The notes under the pieces: generated by a model
Told to the model about the DNA's origin: nothing
Database searches by the model: none
The model's input: the letters and a program-made list of their open reading frames with translations, nothing else
Part shown: one piece after another, positions 28,583 through 37,296 of the stretch
Layout: every line of letters begins with the position of its first letter
How positions within the stretch are numbered: position 1 is the stretch's first letter
Program-made: the position numbers and the translations under genes
Assembly (NCBI GenBank): GCA_964447285.1
Contig: CAYURO010000001.1
Span: 186,001-250,000 of the forward strand
Reading direction: 5' to 3'
DNA length: 64,000 bases
Source of the DNA: CAJBNH01 sp964447285
Lineage (GTDB): Bacteria; Myxococcota_A; UBA9042

Positions 28583-29038
28583 CTACACGCTGCCGAAGGC
28601 CACGACGCGCCAATGCCCTTCCTGTAGACGAAACGCATTGAAGAACAAGGGGGCGTGGGGACGGCCGGCGGCGGCCAACCACACCACGACATCGGATTCC
28701 GCAAGGTGGGGGAGCGCGCCGCGCAGGTGCGGCCGTGACGTGACCCAGGCATCGAGTGCCGGGGAGCGCAGGCTTCCGACGTCGCACCATCCTGCCGCGC
28801 AGAACGTCCGAGGTGGCACGCGATCTGCGCGTGCGTTGGCTGTGAGAATGGGCGTAAAGCTGCGCCGCACGGTCTCTGTTCCCTGCACCGGAAGACGTCC
28901 TTCGTCGATGAACAGGTCGCCCAGACAGTCCAGGAATGCTGCAGACCCCGCGTAGAACGCAGCGGCCTGACGCGTCGCTGCGCCAACCAGCGCCGTCGGC
29001 AGCGTGTCAGGAGGATGCAGCGGTGAAGCGACCGGCAT
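28583..29038 (-). CDS. Hypothetical protein
   Basis: This 151-residue frame starts at ATG 29038 with AGGGA about six bases upstream and ends 87 bases before the TetR gene. It has no signal peptide, transmembrane segment or motif I recognise. The sequence is plausible for a small alpha/beta protein (FYAGSAAFLDCLGDL, DVVVWLAAAG, FNAFRLQEGHWRVVAFGS), and the last stretch resembles the final beta-hairpin of an NTF2/SnoaL-like fold, but this is a weak impression. It fills a gap between the TetR gene and the giant repeat lipoprotein on the same strand. Confidence 0.5.
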   Translation of the reverse strand: MPVASPLHPPDTLPTALVGAATRQAAAFYAGSAAFLDCLGDLFIDEGRLPVQGTETVRRSFTPILTANARADRVPPRTFCAAGWCDVGSLRSPALDAWVTSRPHLRGALPHLAESDVVVWLAAAGRPHAPLFFNAFRLQEGHWRVVAFGSV

Positions 29039-29097
29039 GGAGGTCCCTGCACGCCACGCCCCCGGAAGTGACTGGGGGCGCAGCGTAGCGAAGGGGA

Positions 29098-32000
29098 TTA
29101 CTTGAGCTTGATGCGGGCGACCAGCGGGCGACGCTGTGCCGGGTTGCTGGTGACGATGCTGCCAGCGGCATCAGTTCCCTGCGAGCCGACGACGTACACG
29201 GACCCGGAGACACCGTCGAGCCAGATGCGGCCCACTGACGTCTGCTCGTTGGGCGAGCCGCAGGTGATCAGGTTCTTGTCGTAGATCAGCAGCTTGTCCC
29301 ACACCCACTTGGTGCCGTCGTAAGTGCCGTGCAGCACGAACACAGCCCGGCAGACGCCCAGCGAGTAGTACTCGCCGGCCACCCACGCGGTCTTGTCGGA
29401 AACCTCGACGGAGCGAACGTCGAACGCGGCGCTCCAAACCACGGGCATGCCGACGAAGCTGGGTGTCTCCGAGGACCACTTGCCTCCCTCAAAGCTGAGC
29501 AGCGTGCCGTACGCACCGCCGGCCAGCACATGGTCGGCTGCCGAACCGTCGATCGCACGCAAGGCACCCATCGACGGGCTACCGACCGGATTGATCGGCG
29601 CGACAAAGGGTTCCTTCAGCGTGCTCGACTCGATCAGCGCCAGACCGCTGAACCCGGCCGCGCCGCCACATGAGCTTACGGTGTTGCCGTCCCAGAACGC
29701 CACGCCTGCGTACGTCGGCGAACCGTTGCCATCCAGCACCGAGCCAGCGATGAAGACCGCCTTGTCCGATGCAGCGAAGATGCCCGCGACGTCCATGCGC
29801 ACCTGACCGCAGGACAGCGAGGTCTGCGAGCCGATCGCCATGCGGGCTGCGCCGACCCAAACGTTGTTGGCGCCGTGGCTGACACGACCAAGCGTGCTGA
29901 CGAGGCCCTGATTGTACGACGGACCACCGTACACATACATCCAGGTGTTGTTTGCAGCGTAGACGTCGACGGCTGTCAGACCACGCGGATAGAAGCTGTT
30001 CAAGTTCCAGAGTTGCGGCGAGTTGTTCGAGGACCAGTAGCCGGGTGTGCCGGCTTGCTCCATCGTCAGAGGGTACTGATTGCTGTTGAAGTCCCCGACT
30101 GAGAGCCGATTCGCCATGGCGTTCATCGACGTGTACCACCCGGAGTTGAATCCTTGGGTGCCGCGAGCAGAGATGGTCAGGTTCGTCTCTGCCGTCTCGA
30201 CCATCGAGCCAACCTTGTAGGAGAGCGTGGTGCCGCTGTAGTAGCCGCTCCACGCCGACAGGTTGACCGGAGCCTTGTCGCCGGCTCGGCCAATGCCCGT
30301 CAGCATGCCCTGCACCGTACCGCCCGGCATGGCCTGGACGGAGATCTCGAGGCCCGTGCACAAGCTGCCAGAGCAGAATTGGCCAATCGTGTTCAGAGGT
30401 CCGCTCTTGCACACGGTGCCAAACGCCCTGTCCACGGCACCGCAACCGGCCTTCGGGTCGCAGACGTCGGTCGTGCACTCCAGACCGTCGTCGCAGGTCT
30501 TGGGCGCAGGCGGCACGCACTTGCCTGCGATACAGGTGGACACCGGCTGGTACTGGGTGCCGGCGCACAAGCCATCGGCGCACGGCACGCCGTCGGCCCA
30601 CGGCAAGTGCAGGCAGCCCTTGACCGCGTCGCACAGGTCGTTGGTGCAGAAGTTCTTGTCGTCGCAGTCCGGCGGGAGGCTGCCGACGCACAAGCCGACC
30701 GCGCAGACGTCCTTGGTCGTGCAGGCGTCGTTGTCGTCACAAGTGGCGGTGTTGTTGGCGAACACGCAGCCCTTGCCGGGGTCGCAAGAGTCGTTGGTGC
30801 ACACCTTGTTGTCGTTGCACACCAGCTTGGCGCCGCCGACGCAGGAGCCGTTGGCGCAGGTGTCCTTGGTTGTGCACGCGTCGTTGTCGCTGCAACTGAG
30901 CACGTTGTTGGTGAAGACGCACCCCTTCACGGTGTCGCACTTGTCGTCCGTGCACGTGTTTTTGTCGTCGCAGGTCGGGGGCACGCCGCCCACGCACTTG
31001 GTGGCCGCACACTTGTCGTTGGTGGTGCAGGCGTTGCTGTCATCGCAGGTCACGGTGTTGGCCGTGTACACGCAGCCCTTGACCGGGTCGCAGGAGTCGT
31101 TGGTGCAGATGTTCTTGTCGTCGCACACCACAGCTTCTCCGGTGCACTTGCCCGCGCTGCAAACGTCCTTGACGGTGCACAGGCTGTTGTCGGTGCACGC
31201 GTTGGTGTTGTTCTGTTGGATGCAGCCAGTCTGCGGGTTGCACAGGTCGTTGGTGCACACGTTGTTGTCGTCGCAGCTCTTGGGGGCCGGCGGTGCGCCG
31301 CAGACCTTGTCTGTGCAGACGGGGGCGCCCTGGAACTGGCCGTTGCCCGTGCAGCCGGTCTCGCCGCACGCCGTTCCGTTCGGCACGGTGAGGTTGATGC
31401 AGCCGCCCTGTGCGTCACACGAGTCGGTCGTGCAGAGGTTGTTGTCGTCGCAGTTCTTGCCGCCGGTGCCCTTGCAGACGCCACCCGCGCAGAAGTCGTT
31501 GGTGCTGCACTCGTTGCCGTCGTTGCACGCAGCCGTGTTCGGTGTGGTGGTGCAGCCCTTGGCGGGGTCGCACTTGTCGTCGGTGCACGGGTTCTTGTCG
31601 TCGCAGACGAGCGCTGCGCCGGACTTGCAGACCCCGTTTGCGCAGGCGTCGTTCACCGTGCACAGCGAGCCGTCGTCACACGCCGCCGTGTTGTTGACGG
31701 TCTTGCAGCCGGCCACCTTGTCGCATACGTCATCGGTGCAAGGCTGATTGTCGTTGCAGATGACGATGTTGCCGCCCTTGCAAAGGCCAGCAGAGCACGC
31801 GTCTTGCGTCGTGCAGGCGTCGCCGTCGTTGCAGGCGAGGGTATTGTTGACGTGACCGCAGCCGCCAGAGGGGTTGCACGAGTCGTCGGAGCACGGGTTG
31901 TTGTCGTCGCAGCTGATCGGGTCACCGGTCTTGATGCAGGTGCCGGAGGTGCAGGTCGAGCCCGGAATCTGCGTCAAGCCGTCGCAAGCGGGCGCGATGC

Positions 32001-34362
32001 AGGTCGCGCCGTCGGTCGCGCTGGCGCTCTGGCAGCCCTTGGTCGGGTCGCACGAGTCGACCGTACAGGCGTTGCCGTCGTCGCACACGACCGGCTGGCT
32101 GGCGGTGCAGGCGCCGTCTTTGCACGTGTCGTTCTTGGTGCAGGCGGAGCTGTCGTTGCACGATGCGACATTGTTTGTCGCGATGCAGCCCTTGGACGGG
32201 TCACAGGCGTCGTCGGTGCAGACGTTGGCGTCGTTGCAGTCCTTCTTGTCGCCGGGCACGCAGATGCTGCTCAGACACAAGCCGGCCGAGGTGTAGGTCG
32301 AGCCGTTGCAGCCTGCCGCGGCACACACCGCGCCGTCTGCCAACGGCTTGGCCGCGCATCCGGTCTTGGGGTCGCAGGTGTCCTCGGTGCACGCGTTGTT
32401 GTCGTCGCAGGTCAGGGCAGCGCCGGGCTTGCAGGTGCCCTCGATACACATGTCGCCCTTGGTGCAGGCGTCGCCGTCGTCGCAAGCGGATGCGGTCATT
32501 GTGTGTTTGCAGCCTGCCGCCGGGTCGCACGCGTCGGCGGTGCAGGCGTTCAGGTCGTCGCACACCTTCTCGGCGCCCGTGCACACGGCCGAGATGCAGG
32601 TGTCTTCGGTGGTGCAGGCGTTGCCGTCGTCGCACGAGCCCTGAAGTTCCTCATACATGCAACCCTTTACTTCGTCACAACTGTCCTTGGTGCAAGGGTT
32701 CTTGTCGTCGCAGGACTTGACCGTGCCGGTCTTGCACTCGCCTGTGCCGCAGTAGTCGCCCTCGGTGCACGGGTTGCCGTCTTCGCAGACGCCGCTCTTG
32801 GGCGAGTTGACGCAGCCTGAGCCAGGGTCGCAGCTGTCGTTGGTGCACTGCATGCCGTCGTCGCAGTTGGTGACGCCGCCGCCCTGACATTTGCCTTCCT
32901 TGCACGCATCGTTCGAGGTGCAGAAGTCGTTGTCGTTGCAGGGGGTCGTGTTGGGCGTGGTCGTGCAATCGCCCGTCTTGACGTCGCACGCGTCGGTCGT
33001 GCACGGATTCTGGTCGTCGCACGCCTTGGCCTTGCCCGGCAGGCAGTCGCCGGACTGGCAAACGTCGCCCACGGTGCAGCCGTTGCCGTCGTTACAGGCC
33101 TTGCCGTTGCCGGCGGGCTTGTTGGCGCACTTCCCGGTCACACATGCGTCGTCGGTGCAGTCCAGGCCGTCGTTGCAGTCGCTGTCGGCCTTGCACTCGC
33201 AGAACGGTGTGCCCAGGCACTTGCCGTACGCGCAGGCGTCTCCCTGCGTGCACGCGTTGCCGTCGTCGCAGACGTCCGAGTTGAACGCGCCCACGCAGCC
33301 CAGACCGGGCACGCACTTGTCATCGGTGCAAGCGTTGTCGTCGTCGCAAGTCTTGGCGGTGCCCGGCTTGCACTTGCCCTCGAAGCACTTGTCGTCCTGG
33401 GTGCAGGCGTCGCCGTCGTCGCACGGGTTGTCGGAAACAGCGTCGAACTGGCAAACACCCTGATTGCAGGTGTCAAACGTGCAAGCGTCCTTGTCGTCGC
33501 ACCCCTTGTCCTCGGTGCAGCTGCAGCTGGGCTTGCCAAAGCAGAGGCCCGCCGAGCAGGCGTCGCCCGTGGTGCAGTCGTTGCCGTCGTTGCAGGCGCC
33601 GGTGTTCGGCTTGAAGGCGCAGTTGCCCGTGTCGGGGTCGCAGGCGTCGTCGGTGCACGGGTTGCTGTCGTCGCAGGTCACGGTGCTGGAGCCGGGTTCG
33701 CACTTGCCCGCAGCGCACTTGTCGTTCTTGGTGCAGGCGTTGCCGTCGGTGCAAGCCGTCGTGTTCGGCAGGTAGGTGCATCCGGCGGCCGGGCTGCAGT
33801 TGTCGTCGGTGCAGGGGTTGCCGTCGTCACAGGTCAGGGCCGCGCCGTTGCCGCACTTGCCGTCCTTGCAGACATCGTTCTGGGTGCAGCCGTCGCCGTC
33901 GTCGCACGCTCCCTCGAACGCGGTGTGGAGGCAGCCCGTGGCCTTGTCGCACGTGTCGGTCGTGCAGGCAGAGCCGTCGTCGCAGTTGGCCGCGCCACCG
34001 GCCACGCACTTGCCAGCGTTGCAGGCGTCGTTGGTCGTGCACACATCGCCGTCGTCGCAGGCGACCGTGTTGTTCACGTACTGGCACACGCCCGCGGCGT
34101 CGCAGGTGTCGGTGGTGCAGGGGTTCTGGTCGTTGCAGTCGGCCGGCACGCACGTTCCCACGCCATCGGCCGTGACCGTGTCGGGCAGCACGACGTCAGC
34201 AGTGTCGCCCACGACCGCATCGACGGCGTCGGCGAGGACGTCCCCTTCTTCCCCTTCAGGTCCGATCACAATGTCATCGCTGCCGCAGGCAGAGAGCAGA
34301 AGGATCGGAATCAGGGCAAGAAATCCGACCGTCGTCGAAGTGAGGCGAGGATGTCGACACAT
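29098..34362 (-). CDS. Giant Cys-repeat lipoprotein with C-terminal propeller-like domain
   Basis: The largest gene of the window encodes 1,754 residues. A signal peptide ends in a lipobox, LLLSAC (C26), followed by a short acidic tether. From about residue 60 to 1330 it consists of about 43 copies of a 'CDDGxxCTxDxC' motif. Two forms alternate, one with CT-x-D-x-C and one with CT-x-x-D-x-C, giving about 21 double modules of ~42 residues. The pattern resembles the slime-mould (Dictyostelium) CTDC repeat found in some Myxococcota. Residues ~1345-1754 are different: few Cys, rich in aromatics, Asn and Gly, with repeated short beta-strand blocks such as VYVYGG and VFIAGSV, suggesting a beta-propeller. 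The ATG 34362 follows an AAGGGGG. It is probably a long surface stalk with a distal domain (inference). Confidence 0.85.
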   Translation of the reverse strand: MCRHPRLTSTTVGFLALIPILLLSACGSDDIVIGPEGEEGDVLADAVDAVVGDTADVVLPDTVTADGVGTCVPADCNDQNPCTTDTCDAAGVCQYVNNTVACDDGDVCTTNDACNAGKCVAGGAANCDDGSACTTDTCDKATGCLHTAFEGACDDGDGCTQNDVCKDGKCGNGAALTCDDGNPCTDDNCSPAAGCTYLPNTTACTDGNACTKNDKCAAGKCEPGSSTVTCDDSNPCTDDACDPDTGNCAFKPNTGACNDGNDCTTGDACSAGLCFGKPSCSCTEDKGCDDKDACTFDTCNQGVCQFDAVSDNPCDDGDACTQDDKCFEGKCKPGTAKTCDDDNACTDDKCVPGLGCVGAFNSDVCDDGNACTQGDACAYGKCLGTPFCECKADSDCNDGLDCTDDACVTGKCANKPAGNGKACNDGNGCTVGDVCQSGDCLPGKAKACDDQNPCTTDACDVKTGDCTTTPNTTPCNDNDFCTSNDACKEGKCQGGGVTNCDDGMQCTNDSCDPGSGCVNSPKSGVCEDGNPCTEGDYCGTGECKTGTVKSCDDKNPCTKDSCDEVKGCMYEELQGSCDDGNACTTEDTCISAVCTGAEKVCDDLNACTADACDPAAGCKHTMTASACDDGDACTKGDMCIEGTCKPGAALTCDDNNACTEDTCDPKTGCAAKPLADGAVCAAAGCNGSTYTSAGLCLSSICVPGDKKDCNDANVCTDDACDPSKGCIATNNVASCNDSSACTKNDTCKDGACTASQPVVCDDGNACTVDSCDPTKGCQSASATDGATCIAPACDGLTQIPGSTCTSGTCIKTGDPISCDDNNPCSDDSCNPSGGCGHVNNTLACNDGDACTTQDACSAGLCKGGNIVICNDNQPCTDDVCDKVAGCKTVNNTAACDDGSLCTVNDACANGVCKSGAALVCDDKNPCTDDKCDPAKGCTTTPNTAACNDGNECSTNDFCAGGVCKGTGGKNCDDNNLCTTDSCDAQGGCINLTVPNGTACGETGCTGNGQFQGAPVCTDKVCGAPPAPKSCDDNNVCTNDLCNPQTGCIQQNNTNACTDNSLCTVKDVCSAGKCTGEAVVCDDKNICTNDSCDPVKGCVYTANTVTCDDSNACTTNDKCAATKCVGGVPPTCDDKNTCTDDKCDTVKGCVFTNNVLSCSDNDACTTKDTCANGSCVGGAKLVCNDNKVCTNDSCDPGKGCVFANNTATCDDNDACTTKDVCAVGLCVGSLPPDCDDKNFCTNDLCDAVKGCLHLPWADGVPCADGLCAGTQYQPVSTCIAGKCVPPAPKTCDDGLECTTDVCDPKAGCGAVDRAFGTVCKSGPLNTIGQFCSGSLCTGLEISVQAMPGGTVQGMLTGIGRAGDKAPVNLSAWSGYYSGTTLSYKVGSMVETAETNLTISARGTQGFNSGWYTSMNAMANRLSVGDFNSNQYPLTMEQAGTPGYWSSNNSPQLWNLNSFYPRGLTAVDVYAANNTWMYVYGGPSYNQGLVSTLGRVSHGANNVWVGAARMAIGSQTSLSCGQVRMDVAGIFAASDKAVFIAGSVLDGNGSPTYAGVAFWDGNTVSSCGGAAGFSGLALIESSTLKEPFVAPINPVGSPSMGALRAIDGSAADHVLAGGAYGTLLSFEGGKWSSETPSFVGMPVVWSAAFDVRSVEVSDKTAWVAGEYYSLGVCRAVFVLHGTYDGTKWVWDKLLIYDKNLITCGSPNEQTSVGRIWLDGVSGSVYVVGSQGTDAAGSIVTSNPAQRRPLVARIKLK
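30400..34200 (-). repeat. Array of ~43 coding Cys repeats
   Basis: About 43 copies of a 12-13 residue core spaced at ~20-22 residues make the DNA visibly repetitive (recurrent GTCGTCGCA and GGTGCA blocks on the plus strand). The period is a multiple of three and the copies diverge, so this is a domain array under coding constraint. It could nevertheless recombine to change stalk length. Confidence 0.85.
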
Positions 34363-34756
34363 GGGAACCCCCTTATTAGGGCAAAATGGTCTCAAATTGG
34401 GACGATCGCGAGACCCTGCGGAATTCGGTTGGACCCGTCGCATGCGAGTCCTTGGGGAGAGCACGGCGCCACAAACTAAAGATTCGTCAGGCCGTGAAGC
34501 TGGCTAGGATACTGCGAACGATCGGGATCTGCGAGAGGTTCGTCGAACTTCGTTTGACCTGCCGCGAAGACCCCGGGGAATGCGCAATGACACGAAATTT
34601 CACACGAGTTTGCGAAGGACCTGCTGACCCGGAACGGGACAATTTGCTCCGGCCTCGCGGGACTGGCCGGTCGCACGGGGGGCTGCTATCGTCGCGGCTG
34701 CCCGTGGCTCTGGCCGCAAAGGCGCCCCCCCCCCGGACCTGCCTCTCGGATCTGCC
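34363..34756. other. Divergent intergenic region (394 bp)
   Basis: No gene is supported here. The region must hold promoters for the giant lipoprotein (minus) and the YqeB-like gene (plus). Near the lipoprotein start there is an interrupted inverted repeat, GGTCTC at 34388-34393 and GAGACC at 34410-34415, that could be an operator or mRNA hairpin. A 10-base C run lies at 34725-34734, just before the YqeB-like start. The stretch 34501-34640 is less GC-rich than its surroundings. Confidence 0.5.
34725..34734 (+). repeat. C10 homopolymer upstream of the YqeB-like gene
   Basis: Ten consecutive C lie 22 bases upstream of the YqeB-like start codon. Runs this long are prone to slippage and here could change promoter or leader spacing. 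A similar C11 run sits at nearly the same distance before ssnA. Confidence 0.9.
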
Positions 34757-35596
34757 GTGACCTGTGACTCCGCTGAACAACCCCCGTTGTCCTTTCCTGT
34801 CGTCGTCGTTCGCGGTGGCGGTGACCTGGGCAGTGGCGTGGCGGTGGCGCTGCGTCGGGCGGGCTGGCCCGTGGTCGTCCAGGACCTGCCGCGTCCGACC
34901 GCGTTGCGACTGACCGTTGCCTTCGCGTCGGCCTCGTTGTCCGGGCGCGTTCAGGTGGGCGAGTTCACGGGCGTTCACGCACCGACGCACGACGCTGTCC
35001 GGCAGGCGCTGGAGAACGGAGACGTGCCGGTCTGGACCGGCGGTCTGGCGGAACTTCTCGTGCAGCTGCGGCCGCACGCATTGGTCGACGCGCGGTTGCG
35101 GGGCTTGAGCGACGCGGACCTGACCCCTGACGTCGCACCCGTGGTGGTCGCACTGGGTCCCGGTTGGCGCGCTGGCGAGCACTGCACTTACGTCATCGAG
35201 ACCCAACGGGGACCCGACCTGGGCCGCGTCATCGAGTCGGGGATGGCCCAGTCGCACACGGGCGTCCCGGGAGACGTGCAAGGGCTGACGAACGAACGAC
35301 TTCTTCGAAGCCCAACCGCCGGCGTCCTGCGACGTCACCGGCAAATCGGCGACGTTGTCGAGGCTGGCGAGGTGGTGGCCACAGTGGGCGGTCAGCCCGT
35401 CGTGGCGGTGATCTCGGGCATGATTCGGGGCTTGCGGCTCGATGGGTTGTGGATGGAGCAAGGGCGCAAGGTCGGTGACGTAGACCCTCGGCGAGACCGC
35501 GCGCTGTTGGACGTGCCCAGCGACAAGGCAGAGCGGGTCGGCGCCGGCGTGGTCGAGGCACTCCGTCGGGCGGGCGAGCGTGCGCGCGATCGGTAG
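34757..35596 (+). CDS. YqeB-family selenium-dependent molybdenum hydroxylase system protein
   Basis: This 279-residue protein matches the YqeB/EF2563 family, which always occurs with selenium-dependent molybdenum hydroxylase genes. Its function is unproven; family members are thought to act in maturation of the labile selenium on the molybdenum cofactor. The N-terminal VVVVRGGGDLGSGVAVAL is the Rossmann-like glycine loop of the family, followed by the characteristic LPRPTALRLTVAFASA. Later motifs are VVALGPGWRAGEHCTYVIET, a QRGPDLGRVI segment and a C-terminal lipoyl-like stretch (VVEAGEVVATVGGQPVVAVI). The start is GTG 34757 without a strong ribosome site. An amidohydrolase follows after 114 bases. 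Other members of the same pathway lie at 46752-55167. Confidence 0.8.
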   Translation: MTCDSAEQPPLSFPVVVVRGGGDLGSGVAVALRRAGWPVVVQDLPRPTALRLTVAFASASLSGRVQVGEFTGVHAPTHDAVRQALENGDVPVWTGGLAELLVQLRPHALVDARLRGLSDADLTPDVAPVVVALGPGWRAGEHCTYVIETQRGPDLGRVIESGMAQSHTGVPGDVQGLTNERLLRSPTAGVLRRHRQIGDVVEAGEVVATVGGQPVVAVISGMIRGLRLDGLWMEQGRKVGDVDPRRDRALLDVPSDKAERVGAGVVEALRRAGERARDR

Positions 35597-35710
35597 ACCG
35601 TGAAGCCTTGACGCCGCAAGGGACTTGTCGCACGGTGCTGCGCCGCGACTTCAGACCCGACCTGGCCCCGGCAATGCTCGGGGAGGTCCGCCGGACAGGA
35701 GAATCCCCCC

Positions 35711-37180
35711 ATGCCCCGTTTCCTCCGCTCGCGCTATTTGCTGCCCCTGGGCGACACGCTCGGCCGCGCCACCCGCATCCACGACGGCTATGTGCTGTGG
35801 CAGGGCGACTGCCTGCTGGAGGTCGGCGCCTACACGCCCGAGGTCGGTGAGCGCCTGCTGGCTGCACACGGACCGACGCTGGAGGTGATCGGCCGCAAGG
35901 ACGCGCAAGGTCCCGCCACGCTTGCGGATCTGGTGCAGCTGCCGGGTGTCGTCCTGCCGGGCTTCGTCAAGTGCCACGGCCACGACCACGAGCCGCCCAT
36001 CATCGGTCTGGTCAAGGACGTCCCGCTGACCAAGTGGCTGGATGGCATCGTCAATCCGTTCACCCGCTTCATGACCGAGGAGCGCGACCGGCTGATCCAG
36101 CTGCTGGGCCGCACGCCGCAGCAGGTGTCGTACTTCAAGGCGCGCTTGGATGACCTGTCGTATGGCATCACCACCGCGATGACGCACCACTGCAACTACT
36201 CGAAGTACTTTGCGGACGACTTGGTGGCGTCGGCGGAAGCGGCCGGCACGCGCCTGATCGCTGCGGTCGGCAGCCAGGACCGGCACTACTACGCCGCCAT
36301 CCTCGATACGCCCGCGCAAGCGGTGGCGCGGCTGGACGGCTATCACGCCAAGCACGCGGGCAAGGCGCGCATTCAGGTGATTCCTGGCCCCGACCAGCTG
36401 TTCTCCAATGGCCCCGAGATGCTGCAGGCGCAGAAGGCCTGGGCGCGCGAGCACGGCACGCTGTTTCACTGCCACAGCGCCGAGGAGAAGGCGACGACCG
36501 CCTGGTTCCGCCAGACGTACGGCGAGACCGAGGTCGAATACGCGTTGCGGATCGGCATTTTGGACGAGCACACGGTGCTGGCCCATCAGGTGCACACGAC
36601 CGAGGGCGACCTGGAGATCCTGGCGCGCACCGGCACGCGCATCGTGCACAACCCGCTGGCGAACACGATTCTCGGCTCGGGCATGCCGCCCATCATGGGC
36701 ATGCTCGAGAAGGGCATTCCGGTCGCGGTCTCGACCGACGGCTCGGGCAGCGCCGACAACCAGAACATCCTGGCGGCTGCGCGACTGGCCTCGCAGTATC
36801 AGAAGGCCCTGCACTGCAACGCGGAATACTTGCCGGCACAGCAGGTGCTCGAGATGATCACGATCGACGCGGCGGCCGTTCTGGGCGTGAAGGCGGGCAG
36901 TCTCGAGCCCGGCAAGGCGGCGGACCTGGTGCTGCTGGGCCTCGACAAGCCGAACATGGTGCCGACGCGCCTGAACAATGTCGTCGAGAACCTGATCTGG
37001 GCTTCCGACGGCAGCGAAGTGCGCCTGGTGGTGGCGAGCGGTGAGGTGGTGCGCGAGGGCGACCGCTACCTGACCCTCGACGCAGATCGCATTCTGCGCG
37101 ACGTGACCGTGCTGGCCGAGGAGTACGACCGCTGGTCCGCAACTGCGCCCACGCTCAGCGGTACCGGCGTCAACGTCTGA
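35711..37180 (+). CDS. Amidohydrolase-family protein (SsnA/TRZ-ATZ-like)
   Basis: This 489-residue cytoplasmic enzyme belongs to the metal-dependent amidohydrolases of the TRZ/ATZ/SsnA branch, which deaminate or hydrolyse nucleobase-like rings. Visible metal ligands are the HxH of VKCHGHDHEPP (about residue 95), a His in LFHCHSAEEK, a His in VLAHQVHTTEG and the Asp of VSTDGSGSADNQN. The N- and C-terminal strands form the usual beta-sandwich, ending GKAADLVLLGLD. It has longer inserts than SsnA at 51269 and is clearly a different subfamily. The position directly behind YqeB suggests the same purine-type pathway, but the substrate is unknown. The start ATG 35711 is preceded by AGGAGA. Confidence 0.8.
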   Translation: MPRFLRSRYLLPLGDTLGRATRIHDGYVLWQGDCLLEVGAYTPEVGERLLAAHGPTLEVIGRKDAQGPATLADLVQLPGVVLPGFVKCHGHDHEPPIIGLVKDVPLTKWLDGIVNPFTRFMTEERDRLIQLLGRTPQQVSYFKARLDDLSYGITTAMTHHCNYSKYFADDLVASAEAAGTRLIAAVGSQDRHYYAAILDTPAQAVARLDGYHAKHAGKARIQVIPGPDQLFSNGPEMLQAQKAWAREHGTLFHCHSAEEKATTAWFRQTYGETEVEYALRIGILDEHTVLAHQVHTTEGDLEILARTGTRIVHNPLANTILGSGMPPIMGMLEKGIPVAVSTDGSGSADNQNILAAARLASQYQKALHCNAEYLPAQQVLEMITIDAAAVLGVKAGSLEPGKAADLVLLGLDKPNMVPTRLNNVVENLIWASDGSEVRLVVASGEVVREGDRYLTLDADRILRDVTVLAEEYDRWSATAPTLSGTGVNV

Positions 37181-37296
37181 TTGCCCGGCCCTCGCCTGCT
37201 GCCCTCTCCTCTGACGACGTCAGCGTTGACCGTCCGACCCCGCAGGGCCACCATCCGGTGCCGTGGGGCCGGCACGGTCTCCCGGCGGAGCGCGCG

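Noticed and set aside
30154..32820. 888-residue open frame on the plus strand
   Set aside because: It is the antisense shadow of the Cys-repeat array; its Val/Ala/Arg repetition simply mirrors the repeat codons.
30400..34200. Possible CRISPR or satellite-like array
   Set aside because: The repeats are in frame, diverged and encode a Cys motif, with no constant direct repeat and unique spacer pattern.
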